A stretch of 64,000 nt of DNA from CAIYTF01 sp963664845 (GTDB lineage Bacteria; Bacteroidota; Ignavibacteria; Ignavibacteriales; Ignavibacteriaceae): the NCBI GenBank assembly GCA_963664845.1, contig OY761615.1, positions 2,108,001-2,172,000 on the forward strand. The letters run 5' to 3'. Positions 44,439 to 51,667 of this stretch are shown piece after piece; the first letter of the stretch is position 1, and each line of letters begins with the position of its first letter. The notes below the pieces were generated by a model, which worked only from the letters and a program-made list of their open reading frames with translations, was not told the DNA's origin and searched no databases. The position numbers and the translations under genes are program-made.

Positions 44439-45515
44439 GTGAGCTATAAAAATACAGTACCCGATTTCCAAAACCAAACAATTTACGTTGGGTTGGATGT
44501 ACATTTAAAGAGCTGGCAGGTAACATTCAGGTCAGCAGGCATGGTGTTAGGCACTCACAGTATGGAGCCAGATCCTGAAAAGCTCTGCAGCTATCTCCAT
44601 CGCCAATATCCAAAAGGAATATACAAAAGCGCTTATGAGGCTGGCTTCTGTGGGTTCTGGATACACAGAAAACTGGTATCACTGGGAATCGAGAATATCA
44701 TTATTAATCCGGCAGATATTCCGACCAGCGGAAAGGAAAAGGTGCAAAAGACAGATATTGTTGACTCGAAAAAAATAGCCCGTGAACTTGAGAATGGAAC
44801 GCTTACCGGCATTTACATTCCAACTGAATATGATGAATCATTCAGGTCACTCAACCGGCTTCGTCTGCAATACACCAGGGATATGGTACGGCAGAAGAAT
44901 CGCATAAAGGCAATGTTACACCGGCTGGGACTGTCTCTGCCTCAGAATCACGAAATGAAACACTGGAGCAAGGGGTTTATCGAGCATCTAAAAACATTGC
45001 CATTCCGGGAAAAGACAGACAAAATAGTGATGGATATGATGCTGCACACACTAATGAAAATGCGTGAAGAACTGGTTTCGATAGTACTACAGCTGCGAGC
45101 CCTAGTCGCCGAAAATGAGGTCGCCCAGAAGACGGTTGAGCATTTGTTGAGTGTACCCGGAGTTGGTGTTATCACGGCAATGACTCTCAAAGCAGAACTC
45201 ATTGATATTACACGGTTCCGACATCTTGATGAACTAAGCAGCTACGTAGGATTGGTGCCGGCCATTCATGACTCTGGGGAAACGAGTACAACGCTGGGAA
45301 TAAGCAATCGACATATGCCCTATGTACGGAACATGCTTATCGAATCGTCATGGACCGCAGTCAGGAAGGATCCTGCGTTGTTGGCAAGCTATAGCAGTCT
45401 AATAAAGAGAATGACAAAAGCAGAAGCTATCGTAAGGATAGCAAAGAAATTACTTAACCGCATAATGACGGTTTGGAAACACCAAACCGATTATGTACAT
45501 GCGGTTGTTGTCTGA
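44439..45515 (+). CDS. IS110-family transposase (DEDD), copy 2
   Basis: Identical 358-residue product to the one at 42320-43396, with the same GTG start and the same DEDD residues. As both copies are intact, either could be active. The direct orientation of two identical 1.6 kb units makes deletion of the spacer between them by homologous recombination likely over time. Confidence 0.95.
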   Translation: MSYKNTVPDFQNQTIYVGLDVHLKSWQVTFRSAGMVLGTHSMEPDPEKLCSYLHRQYPKGIYKSAYEAGFCGFWIHRKLVSLGIENIIINPADIPTSGKEKVQKTDIVDSKKIARELENGTLTGIYIPTEYDESFRSLNRLRLQYTRDMVRQKNRIKAMLHRLGLSLPQNHEMKHWSKGFIEHLKTLPFREKTDKIVMDMMLHTLMKMREELVSIVLQLRALVAENEVAQKTVEHLLSVPGVGVITAMTLKAELIDITRFRHLDELSSYVGLVPAIHDSGETSTTLGISNRHMPYVRNMLIESSWTAVRKDPALLASYSSLIKRMTKAEAIVRIAKKLLNRIMTVWKHQTDYVHAVVV

Positions 45516-45938
45516 ACATAAATTAAATATCTTTCTCAATCATTAAATATATTTTGTGCATTGACCGTTGACCCCCGCCTGCGAGAGATGACTCGTTTCT
45601 GCGAGATTGCGGCATGCACTTATTTTAATGTTACATCTTGCAGCTCTTGCAAAAGATGACTGTTTATAACAGGTTGATTTATTTTATTTTTGAGAAAGAA
45701 AATAGTCACTGTGTATAGCAAGAAAGTGATAATGAGGACTTATTGAGTAACGGATGAATACGATCAGATATTTGGTTTTCTGATCAGATGTTACATGAAT
45801 ACATGAGTTTCCCCCAAAAAGCCGCCAGAGGAGGTCGTAGCGGAGTATATCCCTGCGCCTCTTTTGGTGGAATATGTTGTAGGAAGGATAGCCAAAGCAA
45901 AATATTTCTGCCATAGCTATTGTTTTTTAACATAACGG
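45516..45938 (+). ncRNA. Candidate IS110 bridge-RNA region, copy 2
   Basis: Identical to the segment at 43397-43819. The target-complementary ACCCCCGCC lies at 45571-45579 and matches this copy's own insertion site exactly. The identity of the two segments means both copies should have the same target preference, which fits their similar insertion sites. Confidence 0.5.
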
Positions 45939-45940
45939 CG

Positions 45941-46474
45941 GGGGTGAATGCGGGATAGCAACGGGACTAAAGGGAATGAAAGATCGCCGACGGAAGCGCA
46001 TTTTTGTGAGGGTGGGTTTCAACTATGAGATTAAGGGTGGCGGGTGCAAGTTTGCATAATGACCGGTTCTACGACTTATTCAATCAATAAAAACCATAAA
46101 AGATATTGTTGTAGAACCCGCATTATGTAAGTCAGGCGAATGAACGTAAGGGTGGCGCACGGACGTAGCAACGACCCCGCTTCTTTGTGATTCTGAATTA
46201 TGCGGGGGAGGGGCGGAGAGGACGTGCTTCGTGCCACCTTGGAGCGACTGAGCCGCAACCTTGACTTGCACCCTTCGAGCCACCTGAGATATTACCCACC
46301 CGAACGTTAAAAGGCGCGCATGGTTTATAAGCAAATGGAGTTAGCCCCCGCAATAATTAATTTAACAATGTTGCGGGGCAGGCTGAATGAACCACGAAAC
46401 CCGTTGCTGGCATATATTCCCCGAATGTGTCTATACTGGCTTTAAGAAGAGGGGGAGCTTACTACTCATTTGGG
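45941..46474. other. GC-rich accessory spacer right of IS copy 2
   Basis: No gene is supported. It contains the motif GGGTGGCG twice (46035-46042, 46150-46157), an inverted repeat (46055-46127, listed separately) and a hairpin GCCCCCGCAA (46344-46353) with TTGCGGGGC (46371-46379) without a T-run. The latter lies downstream of the leftward gene at 46475-47029. Confidence 0.45.
46055..46127. repeat. Imperfect inverted repeat around AT-rich core
   Basis: CATAATGACCGGTTCTAC (46055-46072) and GTAGAACCCGCATTATG (46111-46127) are inverted copies with two differences in the middle. The 38 bases between them are AT-rich. It may be a folded recombination site, a MITE remnant or a small RNA hairpin; nothing in the window decides this. 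Confidence 0.5.
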
Positions 46475-47029
46475 TTACTCATATAAATTGCCTTTTTGAT
46501 TGTCTTTGTGGGCCGCAAATAATGTTCGCTCAATAACTCTTGCGGTGACGTTATATTTTTTTGCATACTTTCTGAGAATTTCAAGGAATTCGCACCATTG
46601 TTCAGAATTAAACGATTTACCACCGGGGTTAGTCTTCACGGCCTTCATCTCGTATAATAACTGCCACACGCGAATATCAATGACTCCGTACCGCTTGGGA
46701 TTAGTCAACATAAGTATTGCAGAAGCCATTGGGACGCTAACTCCCTGCAACAATGTAAGCAGCTCAATCCTTTTCTTTTCATTTCGTGTTGTTAAAGCGT
46801 CCCCAGTAATTTTTCTAACTTCAGCCGGAGTGTTATTCTTGATATGCCATATTGCCCTGGCCGATTTCCATTTACAGATTTTTATTAATTCATTTTTAGT
46901 GAGAAATTTCCTTTGTCTGACAGGCCGTAATTCCCTGACCAACGTATTAGTTAGTTCGGATTCTTTTTCTGACATGCAAGCACGGATCAAGGCATTTAGA
47001 TTTTTAAAAGGAATTTTCTTCAGCGGCAT
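46475..47029 (-). CDS. Helix-hairpin-helix protein, DNA-glycosylase-like
   Basis: The 184-residue product contains LLQGVSVPMASAILMLTNPK followed by RYGVIDIRVWQLL. This fits the helix-hairpin-helix plus GPD pattern of base-excision glycosylases, where the Asp (here in VIDIR) is catalytic; the Lys of bifunctional enzymes is not seen at its usual place. The N-terminal half is basic and helical. A role in DNA repair or defence against modified DNA is possible but inferred. It lies alone between the IS region and the nuclease operon; a heptamer repeat cluster lies about 190 bases upstream. Confidence 0.55.
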   Translation of the reverse strand: MPLKKIPFKNLNALIRACMSEKESELTNTLVRELRPVRQRKFLTKNELIKICKWKSARAIWHIKNNTPAEVRKITGDALTTRNEKKRIELLTLLQGVSVPMASAILMLTNPKRYGVIDIRVWQLLYEMKAVKTNPGGKSFNSEQWCEFLEILRKYAKKYNVTARVIERTLFAAHKDNQKGNLYE

Positions 47030-47635
47030 TATCTATACTCCAGACTATTAGTGATATATGCAAATTAAGCTAAATTCCGCTATACCAGAAGTGGTGAACC
47101 AAAATCAGCCCGGCATTCAAAGTATTGAAAATACATGACCTTGAAACGACTTTTTATTTACCGCTCTCACTTAGGGAAATGCCAAGAGAAAAAATTAACC
47201 ATTACCGTTTTTAGGGCTCGTACCACCCAGGTGTTCGTACCCTCGTACCATTCGTACCGCTCGTACCAGGTACGAGGGGGTACGAGTAAAGTACGAGAAC
47301 ATCAGGAGATCGATAACTATTGAGATGGAAAAATTACAATTCTTTGGCAGAGTGTCAACGAGATCACCCGGGAATTAATAATAAATTATAGACAGATGTG
47401 TGGCACCAGAGCAAATAGTTCATTAAAATAGATTTCAGCGAGAATTCGCAAGACTGCCGCGCCTTTATCAAGAGATGAGAGGACTTTCCTCTAGCGTGGG
47501 AGACATACAATGAAGCGATAAAGGTGTGCACGATCTGAATAAACAACCCTAAGGGAGAGCGAAATACAAAAACGAGTTGAGTTACGCTGACGAAAGGGGA
47601 CTACTCCCATAACAAATTTACTTACGGTATTTGTG
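47030..47635. other. Intergenic region holding a heptamer repeat cluster
   Basis: About 600 bases between two leftward genes. The only clear structure is the TCGTACC/GGTACGA cluster at 47218-47297. The rest contains no convincing frame or terminator. Confidence 0.5.
47218..47297. repeat. Cluster of TCGTACC / GGTACGA heptamers
   Basis: Five direct copies of TCGTACC begin at 47218, 47235, 47243, 47252 and 47261. They are followed by two inverted copies GGTACGA at 47269 and 47279 and a near copy (AGTACGA) at 47290. Spacing is 8-11 bases except the first gap of 17. This looks like a set of protein binding sites (operator, iteron-like or recombination site). It sits upstream of the leftward gene starting at 47029. 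Confidence 0.7.
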
Positions 47636-48274
47636 CTATTGTATTATTTCAACACTGTCAACAAACTGTTCTACCGTACTATCCATTGCAAGGTCCCACA
47701 GAAGTTTAGCGTTAATACCCCACTGCTGATGTGATGATTTCTGTGCCGGGTAATCGGTAAACCTTTTGAAAATAAATTTCAAAATATCCTCAAATAGAAT
47801 TTGAGAAACCGCAGGCTTCGACACATTAAATGAGTTATTTTTTTCTTTTCCGATCATCAATAAGGATATTTTACTGTCATCATTTTCGTGAACTCCAAGA
47901 GCATAAAGGTCGTTTGCAACAGATTCCAGAATATCATCCTTATAGAAGCCTATAGCTCTTAAAACACGTTGCATATTACCCTTGCTTTCATCAGTCCAGG
48001 GGTCATTTAAGTTACAAATCCCACTTTTAACCTCTGCTAAAATAAAAAATTGTTTATTACACTCTTCAAATAAAGAGAAATCTCTCATCCAATTGTCTTG
48101 AGACACGGACTCTTTCCGAAACGGAAATCTTACACCAAGAATATCGACCTCTGTTCTCTGCATGAATCCAGATTCAGGATGAATGATAAAATTTTGAATT
48201 GTGAAGAAGCCATTAATTCTGAGAAACCAATAGGCTAAATCTTCGGCTTTAATTATAATCGTATTTTCGGGCAT
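47636..48274 (-). CDS. PD-(D/E)XK nuclease-like protein of the defence operon
   Basis: The 212-residue product has RTEVDILGVRFPFRKE and, after about 40 residues, QFFILAEVKSGICN. This Glu-x-Asp ... Glu-x-Lys spacing fits the core of PD-(D/E)XK nucleases. The rest (FKRFTDYPAQKSSHQQWG and others) is not recognised. It starts 54 bases after the HNH gene in the same direction and is last of the long operon. AAGGA upstream supports the ATG at 48274. Nuclease activity is inferred from the motif alone. Confidence 0.55.
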   Translation of the reverse strand: MPENTIIIKAEDLAYWFLRINGFFTIQNFIIHPESGFMQRTEVDILGVRFPFRKESVSQDNWMRDFSLFEECNKQFFILAEVKSGICNLNDPWTDESKGNMQRVLRAIGFYKDDILESVANDLYALGVHENDDSKISLLMIGKEKNNSFNVSKPAVSQILFEDILKFIFKRFTDYPAQKSSHQQWGINAKLLWDLAMDSTVEQFVDSVEIIQ

Positions 48275-48328
48275 TTAGAAATTTTCCTTATTTTGAGTTT
48301 AGACTATGCTACGTGATCAATTATTTGC

Positions 48329-49234
48329 CTAGTTTTTGCCTATTTTTTTAACTAAATTCTGTAATCGTTTAACATCCCCCTCAATGCCCTGCATCCGATG
48401 TAACATACGGTGGCAGTTGGCGCAAACGGTAATTAAATCTGAGGCTTTTGTTTGCACATTTTTTCGAAGCTGGGAAAGTGGGGCTTTGTGATGCGCTTCT
48501 GCGAAGCCGCGACCCAACACTCCATAGTCATCAGTATAATTAAAGCCACAGACCTGACAAGAAAAGCCATCTCTTATTTTTGCAAGAGAGGCGAGCTTTT
48601 GTGAACGTTCCCTGGCTATATGCAATTTTACAGTATTTCTATTTTCAACCGCTGAAAAATCATTTTGTGTTTTATAGGACACCTCAGTTGCCGCAATAAT
48701 TGAGCGAATTAGCTTTACAGACATCTTCGAGGCTGCATTTAGAATAGAGCTTTTTGAATCAATGGATTGTGGCAAATAAATTATAAGGAAATTATCACCG
48801 TATTTTTGCTTAGTAAAGGATTCAATGATTGGAACAGAAAAATATTTTTGGGGTAGCGGCTGAGCATGGATTACCTGCCCCAATGTAGATTCAATTATAT
48901 TACCATTAGCATAACAGAATATTTTATCTAAGTGGGTTGTGGACGCCTCCGAGACTTTTTTGATTCGTTCCAAATCGTTAGTGTAGTAACATACCGACAG
49001 GACTGGTCGGCCAATATTCGGACATAAATCGATCCAAAGTTCTAACTGACCTGGTATGCCCGATATTTTGCCAATTGGGGTCCACCATCCAAAAGAATGG
49101 CTTCTTCTAATAGTGATCTGTTTTAGACTTATCCTGGGGAAAATAATCTGCTTAACAATATCTGCCTGAATGTGTTCGGCAAAAAGGTGAAGCTTAGCTT
49201 TATAGCCAGCGCCTAATTTATTCAGTTTCTCCAT
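48329..49234 (-). CDS. HNH endonuclease with unknown N-terminal domain
   Basis: The 301-residue product has about 200 N-terminal residues of unknown type (WWTPIGKISGIPGQLELWID suggests a sensor or DNA-binding fold). A C-terminal McrA-like HNH nuclease follows: FSCQVCGFNYTDDYG, then GFAEAHHKAPLSQLRK and ITVCANCHRMLHRM, with four Cys as structural zinc ligands and His as catalytic residue. It starts 3 bases after the OLD-type gene, and its AGGAGG site lies inside that gene's last codons, so the two are translationally coupled and likely act together. The ATPase-plus-HNH pairing recalls Septu, but the ATPase here is of the OLD/TOPRIM type. Confidence 0.82.
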   Translation of the reverse strand: MEKLNKLGAGYKAKLHLFAEHIQADIVKQIIFPRISLKQITIRRSHSFGWWTPIGKISGIPGQLELWIDLCPNIGRPVLSVCYYTNDLERIKKVSEASTTHLDKIFCYANGNIIESTLGQVIHAQPLPQKYFSVPIIESFTKQKYGDNFLIIYLPQSIDSKSSILNAASKMSVKLIRSIIAATEVSYKTQNDFSAVENRNTVKLHIARERSQKLASLAKIRDGFSCQVCGFNYTDDYGVLGRGFAEAHHKAPLSQLRKNVQTKASDLITVCANCHRMLHRMQGIEGDVKRLQNLVKKIGKN

Positions 49235-49237
49235 ACA

Positions 49238-50932
49238 TTATACCTCCTCAGCCTCTATGTGATTCCATTTACGAATAATAGCTACTAATTCTGTCATTTT
49301 TTGGTCCAAATCGAGCCGTGGCTTCAAATCGCTTAACGACATTGAATCACGAATAGTGACTGCAAATTGAAATTTATTCGCAAGGTATTTTTTACCCTCG
49401 CCAGATTGAATTTTGTCAAGCAATAAACTGAATTTGGTATATTTTTGATGTGCAGGTATATCAGTTTTTTTATAAAATGCGGATAAAGTTGATACCGGGA
49501 TATAATTTTCTATTTCCCGGCCGGAGGTGACCCAGGTAAATGCGCGAATTTTGTTCATTTCCTCGATAATTCTTTTTTTAGTAAGCCTTAACTCATCAGC
49601 GTTTTTTGACCTGTCGCTATCCATAATAACAACAGAATTTCTGTTTACGTGGAGAAGGTTTACAAGCTCCTGGATCGTCGCCGGTGCTTCTGCTGAAAAA
49701 TGGGACAGGACTTTCCCACCATAAAACACACACTGATAATGATTACCTTCCTGAAGTGTACCATTACTCCAAAGCTCTATCCAGCGATTAATATAAATGC
49801 GATCTGAGGGGCCTTCAACCCAGATAACGCCATTTGATTGCAGTAAATCGCTGGCTTTATACCCCAAATCATGGAGTGTATGCGCTCCGGATGCATATGA
49901 CTCTACAGACTTTATATTAGCATATTTTGAATCGTGTTGGACATGAACGATCTGGGAATTTTCATCGTTTGCAAATAGATCGATTACAACATTAGAGTGA
50001 GTTGTTATAAATAAATGTGAATTATTTTCGATAACAAAGCTTCTTAAATATGAAAATAGGCGGCGCTGCAGAGACGGGTGGAGATTGTTTTCTAACTCCT
50101 CAAATGCAAAAAAATATGAGGAGGGACTAGAATTTTCTAAATATGGAATTAATTGAATATAAATTAACACCATTATAATAGTCTGAAATCCACTGCCAGA
50201 TTGCGATAATGGAATATTCCCCTTGGCCACCTCTTCGAAAAATATTTCCCAATCGCCACTATCCAGTTGCTGGACATTTATATCCTGGAAATATGAATCT
50301 GGATTTACTATTTTATTAAGAGAATCTAAAAATTTGTTCTTAATTAGATCAGTTGGCAGCTTTGCTTTATTAATAAATTGTTGAATTATATTTGTTGCGC
50401 CTGCACCATTCGCCTGGACTGCAGATTCACCATCCTTCTCGGGAGAAATACTCCTTTCAGCTTTAATATGCTTATAGCGGAAATAAATATTACCCAGTAT
50501 TTGCTCTGCGACTTTAATAAAGAACTGTTCAGTATTGGGCAGATGTCCTTCAGGCATATGCATAAAGTTAATATTTTTGCCAGTAATTGAAACTATGAGT
50601 TTTTTATTAATCTGGCTTCTTCCGTACACAATATGATTGCCTGGAATCGGGCCACCAGATGAGCCGTTACTAAACCCAAATCCAATATATCCCTCTAAAA
50701 GTGGAAATTCGACTTCTACCCCGACTGATGATATTTTATGTACTGGTTTCTTTTGTTCATTTCGTTCCGCTATCCATTGAACGAATTCAAGCAATGTTGA
50801 TTTTCCACTATTATTCCGACCAACGATTATATTTATCGGCTTAATTTTGTCGAGGCCTTGTAACTCAGGACCGAAACATTTGTAATTCTTTATTTTGAAT
50901 GAAAAATCAGCTAGATTTAATTGATCAGCCAT
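49238..50932 (-). CDS. OLD-family ATPase with TOPRIM nuclease domain
   Basis: The 564-residue product has an ABC-type ATPase: Walker A VGRNNSGKSTLLEF near residue 40, signature-like NIPLSQSGSGFQTIIM, Walker B YFFAFEELENNLHP and LFITTHSNVVIDLF. A TOPRIM domain follows: Glu in VIWVEGPSDRIYINRW near residue 373 and DxD in VVIMDSDRSKN near residue 439. This is the layout of OLD nucleases and of GajA of the Gabija system. Instead of the helicase GajB, an HNH gene follows directly. It starts 15 bases after the YgjP-like gene in the same operon. Antiphage function is inferred. Confidence 0.85.
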   Translation of the reverse strand: MADQLNLADFSFKIKNYKCFGPELQGLDKIKPINIIVGRNNSGKSTLLEFVQWIAERNEQKKPVHKISSVGVEVEFPLLEGYIGFGFSNGSSGGPIPGNHIVYGRSQINKKLIVSITGKNINFMHMPEGHLPNTEQFFIKVAEQILGNIYFRYKHIKAERSISPEKDGESAVQANGAGATNIIQQFINKAKLPTDLIKNKFLDSLNKIVNPDSYFQDINVQQLDSGDWEIFFEEVAKGNIPLSQSGSGFQTIIMVLIYIQLIPYLENSSPSSYFFAFEELENNLHPSLQRRLFSYLRSFVIENNSHLFITTHSNVVIDLFANDENSQIVHVQHDSKYANIKSVESYASGAHTLHDLGYKASDLLQSNGVIWVEGPSDRIYINRWIELWSNGTLQEGNHYQCVFYGGKVLSHFSAEAPATIQELVNLLHVNRNSVVIMDSDRSKNADELRLTKKRIIEEMNKIRAFTWVTSGREIENYIPVSTLSAFYKKTDIPAHQKYTKFSLLLDKIQSGEGKKYLANKFQFAVTIRDSMSLSDLKPRLDLDQKMTELVAIIRKWNHIEAEEV

Positions 50933-50947
50933 AATAGTGCCTTTTTA

Positions 50948-51667
50948 TTAGTATTTCCAATTTGCATGGGAAAGCGGGAATTGGTTGAGCTCGGTGCGGA
51001 GGCGCTTCCATTGGGGAAGATAATGTGTCATCAGGTTCGTGAAATTTTCGTTATGGTGACGCTCCTGAAAATGGATCAGTTCATGTACTATGAGATATTC
51101 GATGCAATTTAACGGCTTTTTGGCTAACTCAAGATTGAGCCAAATACGCCGCTCTTCGGCATTACAGGAACCCCACTTCGTTTTCATGAGCTTAATTTTG
51201 ACTTCACCGGCCCTGACATCCATGATCTTCTCCCATTTGGCAACCAATTCAGGGATAACCAGCTTTAACTGGCAGCGATACCATTCATTCATGATTATCT
51301 GCCGAAGAGCAGGGCCGGAGTCTTCTTTCAGATAGAGATCCATAAAGGTTTTGTTCCGGATCACTACCTTAGGCGCGGCATCGTGAATGATAACATTGAG
51401 AAGATACCGGTGGCCGAGAAAGTAATGACTCTCGCGATTAATATGGCTGCGGGGAGAAAGCCGATCCTGCCCTGCAAACTGCCGCTGCTGTCTTTTGATC
51501 CACTGGAGCTTAGCAACAACGAATAGCCGGATAGCATCGTCAGTTAAGGACAACGGAGCGGCAATACGGACACGGCCATCGGGCGGATATACCGCCAGGT
51601 GCGTATTCTTAATGTTTTTCTTGATGACTTCAATGGTTATGCCGGAAACGATAATATGCGAGGCCAT
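50948..51667 (-). CDS. YgjP-like (DUF45) zinc metallopeptidase
   Basis: The 239-residue product has the C-terminal zinc motif in YLIVHELIHFQERHHNENF (HExxH with a third His) and the family segment MKTKWGSCNAEERRIWLNLE just before it. YgjP-like proteins (COG1451) commonly accompany type I restriction loci; their role there is not established. Its start codon overlaps the hsdR stop by one base, and the OLD-type gene follows after 15 bases, so it bridges the restriction part and the OLD/HNH part of the operon. Confidence 0.85.
   Translation of the reverse strand: MASHIIVSGITIEVIKKNIKNTHLAVYPPDGRVRIAAPLSLTDDAIRLFVVAKLQWIKRQQRQFAGQDRLSPRSHINRESHYFLGHRYLLNVIIHDAAPKVVIRNKTFMDLYLKEDSGPALRQIIMNEWYRCQLKLVIPELVAKWEKIMDVRAGEVKIKLMKTKWGSCNAEERRIWLNLELAKKPLNCIEYLIVHELIHFQERHHNENFTNLMTHYLPQWKRLRTELNQFPLSHANWKY

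Larger units (their letters stand above)
44335..45940 (+). mobile_element. IS110-family insertion sequence, copy 2
   Basis: Same orientation and sequence as copy 1 (offset 2,119 bases). GGCG flanks it on both sides (44335-44338 and 45937-45940). Closing the gap after removing the element gives GGGTGGCGGGGGTGAA, very like the copy 1 site GGGCGGTGGGGGTTGA. Confidence 0.85.

Noticed and set aside
49238..50932. Naming the ATPase/HNH pair Septu or Gabija
   Set aside because: The TOPRIM domain would argue against Septu, and there is no UvrD-like GajB for Gabija. The profile searches that could decide were not possible.
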